Assembly (NCBI RefSeq): GCF_001424125.1
Contig: NZ_LMQI01000003.1
Span: forward strand, 270,252 to 334,251
Length of the DNA stretch: 64,000 bases
Direction of reading: 5' to 3'
From: Cellulomonas sp. Leaf395
Lineage (GTDB): Bacteria > Actinomycetota > Actinomycetes > Actinomycetales > Cellulomonadaceae
Below, in pieces: positions 41,036-49,631 of the stretch. Each line of letters begins with the position of its first letter. Position 1 is the stretch's first letter. The notes below the pieces were generated by a model. The model saw only the letters and a list, made by a program, of their open reading frames with translations. It had not been told where the DNA came from and ran no database searches. The position numbers and the translations under genes were made by a program.

Positions 41036-42538
41036 ATGAGGAACGTGCTGCAGACCTGGACCTCCGCGCAGGTGCGGGCGGCGGAAGAGCCGCTGCTGGC
41101 TCTCGGCGTCCCGCTGATGGAACGGGCCGCGTTCGCGCTGCACGTGCGCACGGCCGCGGTGCTGCGCGAGCGGCGCGGCGCGGTCGCCGGTGCGCGGGTG
41201 GTCGTCCTCGCGGGACCGGGCAACAACGGCGGCGACGCCCTGTTCGCCGGTGCGCTGCTGGCCCGCCGCGGGGTGGATGTCCACGCCGTGCTGACCGCGT
41301 CACGCGTCCACGAGGGTGGGCTGGGCGCGCTGGTGCAGGCCGGGGGTCGGGTGGTGCGGGTCGACGGGCCCGTCGACGACGCTGCCGCGCTCGCGGCCGG
41401 CGCGGACCTGGTGCTGGACGGGCTGCTCGGCATCGGCGCGGACGGGTCGGGCGTGCGCGGTGCGGCGGGCGCGCTCGTCGAGGCGCTCCTGGCCCTCCCG
41501 GAGGATGGTCGTCCGTACGTCGTCGCGGTCGACGTGCCGTCCGGTCTGGGGGTCGACGACGGACGGCGGGACGGGACCGTGCTCGACGCCGACCTGACGG
41601 TGACGTTCGGAGCCCGCAAGCCCGGGCTCCTGCTCCCGCCTGGATCACGCGCGGCCGGTCGCGTCGAGCTCGTCGACCTCGGCCTGGACCTGACCGGCCC
41701 ACCTGCCGTGGCGCGGCTCGAGCCGGCGGACGTCGCCGACCTGTGGCCGGTGCCCGCCTCCGACGCGCACAAGTACACGCGGGGCGTCGTCGGCGTCGTG
41801 GCGGGCTCCCGGGCGTACCAGGGGGCCGCGCTGCTCACGACGAGCGCGGCCGTGCTGACCGGCGTCGGGATGGTCCGGTACCTCGGTGACGTCGCAGACA
41901 TGGTGGTGGCGGCCCACCCTGAGGTCGTGGTGGGCCACGGGCGTGTCCAGGCCTGGGTGTTCGGACCGGGGGTCTCCCCGGACGACGCCGGGCAGCGGCG
42001 GCGCATCGAGTACGCGTTCGAGCACGTGCTGGAGCGTGGCGAGGCAGCCGTCGTCGACGCCGGTGCGCTCGAGCTGCTGCCCGCGCACGTCGGCCCGCAC
42101 GCGGTGCTCACGCCCCACGCGGGCGAGCTGGCCCGGGTCCTGGTGCAGCGCGGCGAGGACGTCGACCGGGCCGCGGTCGAGGCGCAGCCGCTGCTTTGGG
42201 CCCGCCGTGCGCACGAGCTGACCGGCGCGACCGTGCTGCTCAAGGGCCCTGTGACGGTCGTCGCGGGTGCTCAGGGCGCGGCCTACGCGCAGGCCGACGC
42301 ACCGGCGTGGCTCTCGACCGCCGGGGCGGGTGACGTGCTGGCCGGCCTCTTGGGCGCGCTGCTGGCCGGCCGCATCGACGCGGTCAACGAGGACCCGTCC
42401 TTCGCCGCTGCGCTCGCGGCCGCGGCGGCGCTGGTGCACGGGCGCGCGGCTCACCGGGCCAACCCGGGTGGCCCGATCGCGGCGCGCGCGGTCGCGGAGG
42501 CGCTGCCGGGCACGATCGCGGAGCTGCTCCGCGCGTGA
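41036..42538 (+). CDS. nnr: Bifunctional NAD(P)H-hydrate epimerase/dehydratase
   Basis: This enzyme repairs NADH and NADPH hydrates. The 500-residue protein has an N-terminal YjeF_N epimerase domain (residues about 10-210) with GPGNNGGDALF and DGLLGIGADG. The C-terminal ribokinase-like ADP/ATP-dependent dehydratase domain has VVGVVAGSRAYQGAALL, LTPHAGELARVL, LLKGPVTVVAG and the active motif STAGAGDVLAGLLGALLA. It overlaps the following kinase gene by 4 nt and is part of the acpS-nnr-alr-tsaE cluster. Confidence 0.93.
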   Translation: MRNVLQTWTSAQVRAAEEPLLALGVPLMERAAFALHVRTAAVLRERRGAVAGARVVVLAGPGNNGGDALFAGALLARRGVDVHAVLTASRVHEGGLGALVQAGGRVVRVDGPVDDAAALAAGADLVLDGLLGIGADGSGVRGAAGALVEALLALPEDGRPYVVAVDVPSGLGVDDGRRDGTVLDADLTVTFGARKPGLLLPPGSRAAGRVELVDLGLDLTGPPAVARLEPADVADLWPVPASDAHKYTRGVVGVVAGSRAYQGAALLTTSAAVLTGVGMVRYLGDVADMVVAAHPEVVVGHGRVQAWVFGPGVSPDDAGQRRRIEYAFEHVLERGEAAVVDAGALELLPAHVGPHAVLTPHAGELARVLVQRGEDVDRAAVEAQPLLWARRAHELTGATVLLKGPVTVVAGAQGAAYAQADAPAWLSTAGAGDVLAGLLGALLAGRIDAVNEDPSFAAALAAAAALVHGRAAHRANPGGPIAARAVAEALPGTIAELLRA

Positions 42539-43149
42539 CGCTGACCCCTGACCTCGTCGCACGGGTCGACGCGCTGCTCGCGAGCGGGCCGAGGCGCATC
42601 CTGGGCATCGTCGGCGCGCCAGGGGCCGGGAAGTCGACGGTCGCCGCGCAGGTGGTCGCGGCCGTCGGGCCGACCGCGGTCGTCGTGCCGATGGACGGGT
42701 TCCACCTCGCGCAGACCGAGCTGGAGCGGATCGGGCGGGCCGACCGCAAGGGCGCGCCCGACACGTTCGACGCCGACGGGTTCGTCGCGCTGCTGACCCG
42801 CCTGCGCAGTCCGGCGCGGACGGTCTACGCGCCCGAGTACCGCCGCGACCTGCGCAATCCCGTCGCGGGCGCCATCGCGGTGCCGTCCGAGGTCCGCCTG
42901 GTCGTCGTCGAGGGGAACTACCTGCTGCTCGACCAGGACGGCTTCGGTCCGGTGGCCGGCCTGCTGGACGAGTCGTGGTTCCTCGCGCCCGACGACGAGC
43001 TGCGGCTGGCCCGGCTGGTCGCCCGGCACGAGGCGTTCGGCAAGTCGAGCGAGGCGGCGCGCGCGTGGTCCCACGGTCCCGACGAACGCAACGCCCGGCG
43101 GGTCGCGGCGACGGCCGCCCGCGCGGACGTCGTCGTCCCGGTCGCGTGA
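42535..43149 (+). CDS. Small P-loop kinase, uridine-kinase/fructokinase-like
   Basis: The 204-residue protein has the P-loop GIVGAPGAGKSTVAAQ (about residues 24-39), the MDGFHLAQTELERIGRADRKGAPDTFDADGF-like substrate region and VVVEGNYLLLDQDGF. These match the nucleoside-kinase-like family (YggC/FrcK type) related to pantothenate kinase and uridine kinase. The exact substrate cannot be told. The GTG start overlaps nnr and its stop overlaps a candidate alr start, so it is inside the nnr-alr operon. Confidence 0.78.
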   Translation: MTLTPDLVARVDALLASGPRRILGIVGAPGAGKSTVAAQVVAAVGPTAVVVPMDGFHLAQTELERIGRADRKGAPDTFDADGFVALLTRLRSPARTVYAPEYRRDLRNPVAGAIAVPSEVRLVVVEGNYLLLDQDGFGPVAGLLDESWFLAPDDELRLARLVARHEAFGKSSEAARAWSHGPDERNARRVAATAARADVVVPVA

Positions 43150-44336
43150 CGACCGGTGCGAGACTGGGCGCCGTGAGCTCGTACCCCGCACGTGCCGTCG
43201 TCGACCTCGCGGCCGTCCGTTCCAACATCCGGTCGCTGGCCGCCCACGCACCGACCGCCCAGGTGATGGCCGTCGTGAAAGCCGACGGCTACGGCCACGG
43301 CCTCCTGCCCACCGCAGCCGCCGCCGTCGCCGGGGGTGCGACGTGGCTCGGTGCCGCGCAGGTCGACGAGGCGCTCGCCCTGCGGCGTGGCGGGATCACC
43401 GGCGCCCGCGTGCTCACCTGGCTGTTCGCACCCGGCGCGCCGCTGCGCGAGGCCGTCGAGGCCGACGTGGATGTCTCCGTCTCCGCGCGGTGGGCGCTCG
43501 ACGAGCTCGCCGCAGCCGCCCGCGCGGCCGGTCGTCCCGCTCGCGCGCATCTCAAGGTCGACACCGGGCTCGGCCGCAACGGGCTGACCCCGGCCGACCT
43601 CGCCGGGATCCTGCCGGAGGTCCTGCGGCTGCGGGCGGAGGGGGCCGTCGAGGTGGTCGGGCTGTGGAGCCACCTGGCGTTCGCCGACGAGCCCGAGCAC
43701 CCGACCGTCAAGCACCAGGGCGAGGTGTTCGCGGACGCGCTGCGCACGGTCGAGGGTGCCGGGGTCGGGCTGGAGGTGCGGCACCTGGCCAACTCCGCCG
43801 CGACGCTGACCACCCCGGCAGTGCACTACGACCTCGTGCGGCCCGGGATCGCGGTCTACGGCTTGTCGCCCGTCCCGCAGCTGGGCGGGCACGACGACTA
43901 CGGGCTCGTGCCCGCGATGACGCTGGAGGCCGAGCTGGCGAACGTCAAGGCGGTGCCCGGCGGGCACGGTGTCTCCTACGCGCACCAGTACGTCACCACG
44001 CACGACACCGTGCTCGGGTTGGTGCCCTTGGGCTACGCCGACGGGATCCCGCGACACGCGTCGGGCACGCAGGAGCAGCCCGGCGGACCCGTGCGCGTGG
44101 GCGGCCGCACGCTCGGCGTGGCCGGTCGCGTCTGCATGGACCAGGTCGTCATCGATCTGGGGCCGGACGCCACCGAGCGGGCGGGAGACCGCGTCGAGCT
44201 GTTCGGCACCGGCCGCGACGGCGGACCGACCGCGCAGGACTGGGCGGTCGCCGCCGGCACGATCTCCTACGAGATCGTCACGCGGATCGGTGCCCGGGTG
44301 CCTCGCGTGCACGTCGACAGCGAGGAGGTGTCGTGA
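43146..44336 (+). CDS. alr: Alanine racemase
   Basis: Alr makes D-Ala for peptidoglycan with PLP. The protein has the PLP-lysine motif AVVKADGYGHG (Lys45), HLKVDTGLGRNGL, HLANSAATL, RPGIAVYGLSP and the second catalytic residue, Tyr, in GVSYAHQYVT. GTG at 43146 overlaps the previous stop (396 residues); an in-frame GTG at 43173 would give 387 residues with Lys36, closer to the usual position, so the start is uncertain. It overlaps tsaE by 4 nt. Confidence 0.94.
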   Translation: MTTGARLGAVSSYPARAVVDLAAVRSNIRSLAAHAPTAQVMAVVKADGYGHGLLPTAAAAVAGGATWLGAAQVDEALALRRGGITGARVLTWLFAPGAPLREAVEADVDVSVSARWALDELAAAARAAGRPARAHLKVDTGLGRNGLTPADLAGILPEVLRLRAEGAVEVVGLWSHLAFADEPEHPTVKHQGEVFADALRTVEGAGVGLEVRHLANSAATLTTPAVHYDLVRPGIAVYGLSPVPQLGGHDDYGLVPAMTLEAELANVKAVPGGHGVSYAHQYVTTHDTVLGLVPLGYADGIPRHASGTQEQPGGPVRVGGRTLGVAGRVCMDQVVIDLGPDATERAGDRVELFGTGRDGGPTAQDWAVAAGTISYEIVTRIGARVPRVHVDSEEVS

Positions 44337-44875
44337 GCATCACCGCGAGCGTCACGGTGACGCTTCCCGACGCCGACGCCACACGGTCGTACGGCCGCGC
44401 GCTCGCAGAGGTCCTGCGGGCGGGCGACCTCGTCGTGCTCACCGGAGACCTGGGCGCGGGCAAGACCACGCTGACGCAGGGCATCGGCGCCGGTCTGCAG
44501 GTACGCGGGCAGGTGGCGTCGCCGACGTTCATCATCGCGCGCGAGCACCCGCCCGTCGCGCGCGCCGACGGCACCCGCGGGCCGACGCTCGTGCACGTCG
44601 ACGCCTACCGGCTGGGCTCGCTCGACGAGGTGGACGCGCTCGACCTCGACGCGAGCCTGGACGAGGCCGTGACCGTGGTCGAGTGGGGCGAGGGGTGGGT
44701 CGAGTCGCTCGCGCAGGACCGTCTCGAGGTCACGCTGCAGCGACCTCGCGGGGGAGAGCTGGCCGATGACGACTTGGACGACGCTGCCGCGGGGGAGCGC
44801 GTGGTGACCGTGCGGGCCGTCGGTGCACGCTGGGCGGACGTCGCGCTGCCCGACGCCGACCCGGTGGCAGGCTGA
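44333..44875 (+). CDS. tsaE: t6A biosynthesis ATPase TsaE
   Basis: TsaE is the small ATPase that drives the TsaB-TsaD complex in making t6A37 on tRNA. The 180-residue protein has the P-loop LTGDLGAGKTTLTQGIG, the SPTF motif in VASPTFIIARE and the HVDAYRLGS..E...LDL block, then VEWGEGW. The GTG at 44333 follows GAGGAGG. The C-terminal 35 residues are acidic and less conserved. Confidence 0.94.
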   Translation: MSITASVTVTLPDADATRSYGRALAEVLRAGDLVVLTGDLGAGKTTLTQGIGAGLQVRGQVASPTFIIAREHPPVARADGTRGPTLVHVDAYRLGSLDEVDALDLDASLDEAVTVVEWGEGWVESLAQDRLEVTLQRPRGGELADDDLDDAAAGERVVTVRAVGARWADVALPDADPVAG

Positions 44876-44879
44876 GCAC

Positions 44880-45593
44880 GTGCCCGTCCTCGCGCTCGAC
44901 ACGTCCGCCGCCGTCGCGGTGGCCCTCACCGACGACGCCGGGGCCCTGCTGGCCGAGCGCTCGGACCCGCAGCAACGGCACCACGCGGAGCTGCTGACCC
45001 CGATGATCGCGGCGGTCCTGGCCGACGCCGGCGTGGACCGGCGTGAGCTGACGTCCGTCGTGGTCGGGACGGGTCCGGCCCCGTTCACCGGGCTGCGGGT
45101 CGGGCTCGTCACCGCCCGCACTCTCGCGCTGGCGCTCGGCATCCGGGCACTCGGCGTCCCGAGCCTCGACGCCGTGGCGATGCGGGCGTCCCGCGCCCTG
45201 CCGTTCGGCACCGACGTCCTCGTCGCCACGGACGCCCGGCGGCGCGAGGTCTACTGGGCGCTCTACCGACTGGCGGAAGCGGGGCGGATCGAGGTGCTCG
45301 CAGGTCCGGAGGTCGGGGCGGCAGCGGACGTGGCCGCCGATCCGCGGACCGCCGGCGCCGTGGCGATCGGACGAGGAGCGCTCTTGTACACCGACGTCCT
45401 TGCCCCGCGTAAGGGACCCGGCGTCGATTTCCTGGACCTGGAAGCGACCGGTCTCCTGGACCCGGACCCCGCCGAGCTGGCGCGGCTTGCCCTGGACCGC
45501 ATCGCGGCCGGTCAGGCGCTCGGCACGGAGCCGCTGTACCTGCGTCGGCCCGACGCGGTGCCGCAGGCAGCGCGCAAGCGCGTGCTCGGATGA
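44880..45593 (+). CDS. tsaB: t6A biosynthesis protein TsaB
   Basis: TsaB is the scaffold partner of TsaD. The 237-residue protein has the ASKHA-fold start VLALDTSAAVAVAL, the TGPAPFTGLRVGLVTARTLALAL block and ATDARRREVYWALY. GTG at 44880 gives the family N terminus, 4 nt after the tsaE stop. It overlaps rimI by 4 nt. Confidence 0.93.
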   Translation: MPVLALDTSAAVAVALTDDAGALLAERSDPQQRHHAELLTPMIAAVLADAGVDRRELTSVVVGTGPAPFTGLRVGLVTARTLALALGIRALGVPSLDAVAMRASRALPFGTDVLVATDARRREVYWALYRLAEAGRIEVLAGPEVGAAADVAADPRTAGAVAIGRGALLYTDVLAPRKGPGVDFLDLEATGLLDPDPAELARLALDRIAAGQALGTEPLYLRRPDAVPQAARKRVLG

Positions 45594-46063
45594 CCGGTTC
45601 CGACGTCGTCGTCCGCGCCCTATGCCCGGCGGACCTGCCCGCTCTGGAACGCATGGAGATCGAGCTCTTCGGTGCGGCCGCCTGGTCACCCGAGAGCCTC
45701 GCCGCGGAGATCGGCGGACCAGGGCGCTGGTACGTGGGTGCGGCCGTCGGCGGTGACCTGGTCGGGTACGCGGGCCTGTGGTTCGACGGGTTCGACGCGC
45801 AGATCATGACCATCGGCACGGACGAGCGGTTCCAGGGGCGGGGACTCGGCCGGCGGATGCTGGAGAACCTGCTGGACCGCGCCCGCACGCTCGGTGCCGC
45901 CGTCGTGCTCCTCGAGGTCCGGGTGGACAACGACCCCGCGATCCATCTCTACGAGAGCGTCGGATTCGAACGGCTCGGCATGCGCCGGGCGTACTACCAA
46001 CCGGGCAACATCGATGCGTGGACCATGCGGCTGGACCTGCGTGGTGCGGGGGAGCCGGCATGA
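45590..46063 (+). CDS. rimI: Ribosomal-protein alanine N-acetyltransferase (RimI)
   Basis: RimI acetylates the N terminus of S18 and possibly other proteins. The 157-residue GNAT protein has VRALCPADLPALERMEIELFG, the acetyl-CoA loop QGRGLGRRML and LEVRVDNDPAIHLYESVGFERLGMRRAYY. It overlaps tsaB upstream and the sulfurtransferase gene downstream (ATGA). Confidence 0.92.
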   Translation: MTGSDVVVRALCPADLPALERMEIELFGAAAWSPESLAAEIGGPGRWYVGAAVGGDLVGYAGLWFDGFDAQIMTIGTDERFQGRGLGRRMLENLLDRARTLGAAVVLLEVRVDNDPAIHLYESVGFERLGMRRAYYQPGNIDAWTMRLDLRGAGEPA

Positions 46064-46896
46064 CGAGGGACGCGGTCATCGTGGACGTCGAGCAGCTGCG
46101 CGCCGCACTGGAGAGCTCTGAGCCGCCCCTCCTCCTCGACGTGCGCTGGGCGCTCGGGCAGACGGACGGTCACGCCCGCTACCTCGACGCTCACCTGCCC
46201 GGCGCCGTGTTCGTGGACCTCGACACCGAGCTCGCCGGGCCGGCCTCCCCGCAGGAGGGCCGCCACCCGCTGCCCGACCTCGCCGCGTTCGAGGCCGCCG
46301 CGCGCCGGTGGGGCGTCTCGGGCGAGCGGCCGGTCGTGGCCTACGACGCGGTCGGCGGGACGTCCGCCGCTCGCGTGTGGTGGCTGCTGCGCTGGGCCGG
46401 CGTGCGCGAGGTGCGGCTGCTCGACGGCGGGCTCGCGGCGTGGACGGACGCCGGGTTGCCGCTCGAGGCAGGATCCGTGACGCCGGAGCCGGGGGACGTG
46501 GTGCTGGTGCCGGGGGCGCTGCCGACGATCGACGCGGACCAGGCGGCAGCCTGGGACGGCTCGCTGCTCGACGCCCGTGCCGCCGAGCGGTACGCCGGTG
46601 ACGTCGAGCCGGTCGACCCCCGCGCCGGCCACATCCCCGGAGCGCGCTCCGCGCCGACGACGGGGAACAACGATGCGGCCGGCACCTTCTTGTCCGACGC
46701 GGCCCTGCGCGAGCGGTTCGCGTCCGTCGAGGGACCGGTCGCGGTGTACTGCGGCTCGGGGGTGACGGCCGCGCACGAGGTCGCCGCGCTGGCGTCGATC
46801 GGCATCGACGCGGCGCTGTACCCGGGCTCCTGGTCGCAGTGGTCGAACGATCCCGCGCGCCCGGTGGAGACCGGGAAGGCCGCGACCCCGGTCTAG
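46060..46896 (+). CDS. Sulfurtransferase with two rhodanese domains
   Basis: The 278-residue protein has an inactive N-terminal rhodanese domain (LLLDVRWALGQTDGHARYLDAHLPGAVFVDLD pattern) and a catalytic C-terminal one with Cys231 in VYCGSGVTA. CGSGVTA is the loop of the thiosulfate/3-mercaptopyruvate sulfurtransferases (SseA). It transfers sulfur to cyanide or thiol acceptors. It overlaps rimI by 4 nt, so it is in the t6A operon and separates rimI from tsaD. Confidence 0.88.
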   Translation: MTRDAVIVDVEQLRAALESSEPPLLLDVRWALGQTDGHARYLDAHLPGAVFVDLDTELAGPASPQEGRHPLPDLAAFEAAARRWGVSGERPVVAYDAVGGTSAARVWWLLRWAGVREVRLLDGGLAAWTDAGLPLEAGSVTPEPGDVVLVPGALPTIDADQAAAWDGSLLDARAAERYAGDVEPVDPRAGHIPGARSAPTTGNNDAAGTFLSDAALRERFASVEGPVAVYCGSGVTAAHEVAALASIGIDAALYPGSWSQWSNDPARPVETGKAATPV

Positions 46897-46921
46897 GGGA
46901 TCGCGGCCTCCGGAGCCTCGG

Positions 46922-47563
46922 TCAGATGGTCAGCGACGCCTGCGGGTAGGCGAGGCGCTCGGCGCGAGGACGGTGCGTGCCGGCACCCTCGACGTGGCCG
47001 ACGTTGACGACGAGGATCGACTTCCAGCCGTTGTCGGCGAAGAACTCCTCGTCGATGCCCTGGGCGTCCATGCCGCCCATCGGCCCGGCGGCCAGGCCCG
47101 CGGCACGCAGGCCGACGATCAGGTAGCCGGCCTGGATGAGGGCGTTGGTGCGGGCCATCGACTCGCGCTGCTCGGGCTGGCCCGCGAGTGCGTCGGCGAG
47201 CGCCGTCATGTGCGGCGCGAGCGTCGGGATGTGCGTGTGGAAGCCGGTGTCGGCGGCCAGGACCAGCGAGACCGGGGCGGCCAGGACGCGGTCGCGGTTG
47301 CCCTCGCTCATGTGGGCGGCGAGGCGCGCACGAGCCTCGGCCGTGCGGACGACGAGGAGGCGCAGCGGGATCGTGTTGAGGGCGGTCGGGCCCCACTTGA
47401 CCAGGTCGTAGACCGCAGCGATCTGCTCGTCGCTGACCTCGTCGGGGGTGAACGCGGCGGCGGTGCGCGCCTCGCGGAACAGGAGGTCGGCGACGTCGTC
47501 GCCGACGGCCAGGCCCGAGGTCGGGAAGTCGAGGCCGTCCAGGACTGTGGTGTCGGTGGTCAT
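46922..47563 (-). CDS. Nitroreductase-family protein, RutE/HadB-like
   Basis: The 213-residue FMN-binding protein resembles malonic-semialdehyde reductase RutE: LFREARTAAAFTPDEVSDEQIAAVYDLVKWGPTALNTIPLRLLVV pattern, HMSEGNRDRVLAAPVSLVLA and LRAAGLAAGPMGGMD. No rut operon is near, so the substrate is open. It is convergent with the sulfurtransferase gene and divergent from tsaD. Confidence 0.83.
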   Translation of the reverse strand: MTTDTTVLDGLDFPTSGLAVGDDVADLLFREARTAAAFTPDEVSDEQIAAVYDLVKWGPTALNTIPLRLLVVRTAEARARLAAHMSEGNRDRVLAAPVSLVLAADTGFHTHIPTLAPHMTALADALAGQPEQRESMARTNALIQAGYLIVGLRAAGLAAGPMGGMDAQGIDEEFFADNGWKSILVVNVGHVEGAGTHRPRAERLAYPQASLTI

Positions 47564-47637
47564 GAAATGATTGAAGCATCAATTACCCGCGACTGTTCCG
47601 TATGGCGGGGTGGCGGTGGTCACAGCGGCGCCCCACT

Positions 47638-47643
47638 TATCCT
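47638..47643 (+). promoter_or_regulatory. tsaD: -10 box of a leaderless tsaD transcript
   Basis: TATCCT (TANNNT) is followed by exactly 6 nt and then the tsaD ATG, so transcription should start on the A of the ATG. There is no Shine-Dalgarno sequence. Confidence 0.6.
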
Positions 47644-47649
47644 GTGGGC

Positions 47650-48690
47650 ATGGCAGACCCCCTCGTCCTCGGGATCGAGACCTCGTGCGACGAGACCGGT
47701 GTCGCCCTCGTGCGCGGCTTCGACCTGTTGGTCGACGCCGTCGCCAGCTCGGTCGACGAGCACGCGCGCTTCGGCGGGATCATCCCGGAGATCGCGTCGC
47801 GTGCGCACCTCGAAGCCATGGTGCCGACCATCGAGCGCGCTCTGGCCACCGCCGACGTCTCGCTCGGGGCGGTCGACGCCATCGCGGTCACGGCCGGCCC
47901 CGGCCTCGTCGGCCCTCTGACCGTCGGCGCCTCCGCCGCCAAGGCGCTCGCGCTCGCCCTCGACAAGCCGCTGTACGGCGTCAACCACGTCATCGGCCAC
48001 GCGGTCGTCGACGAGCTGGTCGACGGCGCGTTCCCCGAGCGGGTCATGGCCCTCGTCGTCTCCGGCGGCCACTCGTCCCTGCTGCTGCTCGACGACACCG
48101 TGCGCGTGACCGAGCTCGGGTCGACGCTCGACGACGCCGCCGGGGAGGCGTTCGACAAGGTCGGCCGGCTGCTGGGGCTGCCGTACCCGGGCGGGCCGCA
48201 CATCGACCGGCTGGCGCGCGAGGGCAACCCGGGCGCGATCCGCTTCCCGCGCGGGCTGACCGCCGCGAAGGACCAGGCCGCGCACGCCGCCGACTTCTCG
48301 TTCTCCGGGCTCAAGACCGCCGTCGCCCGCTGGGTCGAGGCGCGGCAGGACTCCGGTCAGGAGATGCCGCTGCCCGACGTCGCCGCCTCGTTCGCCGAGG
48401 CTGTCGCCGACGTCCTGACGGCCAAGACGATCGCCGCCTGCCGCGCGCACGGCGTCGACACCCTGGTGGTGGGCGGCGGGTTCTCCGCGAACTCCCAGCT
48501 GCGGGACATGGCTGCCAAGCGGTGCGCGGAAGCCGGCATCACGCTGCGCATCCCGCCGATCCGCTACTGCACGGACAACGGCGCCATGATCGCGGCGCTC
48601 GGATCGGCCGTCGTGCGCCGTGGGCTGCCGCCGTCGTCCCTGGACCTGCCGGTCGACTCGTCGATGCCGCTGACGCACGTGCTGGTCTGA
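47650..48690 (+). CDS. tsaD: tRNA N6-adenosine threonylcarbamoyltransferase TsaD
   Basis: TsaD transfers threonylcarbamoyl to A37 of tRNAs that read ANN codons. The 346-residue protein starts [16 protein letters not shown], has the metal His pair in [10 protein letters not shown] (His113, His117), [11 protein letters not shown], the ATP motif [22 protein letters not shown] and [13 protein letters not shown]. It is separated from tsaE-tsaB-rimI by two genes and has its own promoter. Confidence 0.96.
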   Translation: MADPLVLGIETSCDETGVALVRGFDLLVDAVASSVDEHARFGGIIPEIASRAHLEAMVPTIERALATADVSLGAVDAIAVTAGPGLVGPLTVGASAAKALALALDKPLYGVNHVIGHAVVDELVDGAFPERVMALVVSGGHSSLLLLDDTVRVTELGSTLDDAAGEAFDKVGRLLGLPYPGGPHIDRLAREGNPGAIRFPRGLTAAKDQAAHAADFSFSGLKTAVARWVEARQDSGQEMPLPDVAASFAEAVADVLTAKTIAACRAHGVDTLVVGGGFSANSQLRDMAAKRCAEAGITLRIPPIRYCTDNGAMIAALGSAVVRRGLPPSSLDLPVDSSMPLTHVLV

Positions 48691-48694
48691 CTCG

Positions 48695-49213
48695 TCAGGC
48701 GTGCACGGGTTCGGGCGTGCGTGCCCACACCCGCCAGACGCGGGCGCCGAGCAGGAACGGCACGGTGAACACGCACGCGTAGAACACCAGCACCTGCCAG
48801 GTGATCGTCGAGCTGACGGAGATCGCGTCGTCGTCGTTGGTGAACGTGGTGGTCGCACCGAGGAACTCCCGTTCCACCGTCCCGCCGCCGAGCTGTCCGA
48901 GCGTGTCGAGCGTGCCGATGGCGTACGCCGCGCCGAGGTACACGACGGCCCCGACCATGAGCGCGCCCCAGACCGCACCAGTGGTCCAGCGCGGGACCGG
49001 GCGGCCGAGACCGCTGAGGTAGCCGTGGGCGAGCGCGTGCGGGTGCCCGAGGTCGGCGACGGCCTGTCGCATGCCGACCTCGCCCGCCGTGGCCGTCAGC
49101 TCAGTCCGCAGCTCGCGCACGATCGACTTGTACTTCGGGAAGTCCTGCATGGCCCAGCTGAACCGCAGCAGGTACCGCTCGCGGACCAGGGTGTCGCGCA
49201 ACGAGGTGCTCAT
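48695..49213 (-). CDS. HAAS-type membrane protein
   Basis: The 172-residue protein has an N-terminal helical domain of about 70 residues (RDTLVRERYLLRFSWAMQDFP, VRELRTELTATAGEVG, AVADLGHPHALAHGYL) typical of HAAS domains, then two hydrophobic segments. Proteins of this type are usually co-encoded with PadR-like repressors. The start overlaps the padR stop by 4 nt. It is convergent with tsaD. Confidence 0.78.
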   Translation of the reverse strand: MSTSLRDTLVRERYLLRFSWAMQDFPKYKSIVRELRTELTATAGEVGMRQAVADLGHPHALAHGYLSGLGRPVPRWTTGAVWGALMVGAVVYLGAAYAIGTLDTLGQLGGGTVEREFLGATTTFTNDDDAISVSSTITWQVLVFYACVFTVPFLLGARVWRVWARTPEPVHA

Positions 49214-49557
49214 GAGGACTCCTTCGTGGTGGCGCGGGCGAGCATGCTCTCGACGGTCGCAGCCAGCTGCTCCCACGCGCGCGCGGTGCTCCAGAGCTGC
49301 TGCGCGCCGGTCTCGGTGGGGAGGTAGTACTTGCGGGCGGGTCCCGCGGAGGAGGCGACGAGGCGCGACGAGATCTGCCCGTCACGCTCGAGTCGGTTCA
49401 GGACCGGGTAGAGGGTCCCTGCGCTCAGGTCGTCGAGCCCGCCCTCGTGCAGGCGGGTGACCAGCTCGTACCCGTAGGACTCGCGCTCGGTCAGCAGGGC
49501 GAGCACGAGCATCGGGAGCACTCCTTTGAGGAGCTGCGGGTCGCGAGGCTCGTCCAT
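49210..49557 (-). CDS. PadR-family transcriptional repressor
   Basis: The 115-residue protein is a short PadR-type winged HTH: LKGVLPMLVLALLTERESYGYELVTRL, then LSAGTLYPVLNRLERDGQISSRL and RKYYLPTETGAQQL. It should bind a palindrome in its own promoter. It is the first gene of the padR-HAAS pair. ATG at 49557 lies 6 nt after the -10 box, so the mRNA is probably leaderless. Confidence 0.88.
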   Translation of the reverse strand: MDEPRDPQLLKGVLPMLVLALLTERESYGYELVTRLHEGGLDDLSAGTLYPVLNRLERDGQISSRLVASSAGPARKYYLPTETGAQQLWSTARAWEQLAATVESMLARATTKESS

Positions 49558-49563
49558 GCGTCG

Positions 49564-49600
49564 AGGTTATGCCCGCTAGTTGGTATTGACAAGTAGCGGG
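49564..49600 (-). promoter_or_regulatory. padR promoter with overlapping inverted-repeat operator
   Basis: On the minus strand TTGTCA (49592-49587) and TAACCT (49569-49564) are -35 and -10 boxes with a 17-bp spacer; the start site predicted 7 nt later is the ATG itself. CCCGCTAGTTG (49572-49582) and CAAGTAGCGGG (49590-49600) form an inverted repeat with one mismatch that covers the -35 and the spacer, an ideal repressor site. Confidence 0.7.
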
Positions 49601-49631
49601 CCACGCAGAAATCGTCGCGGTGCGCGAAGAC

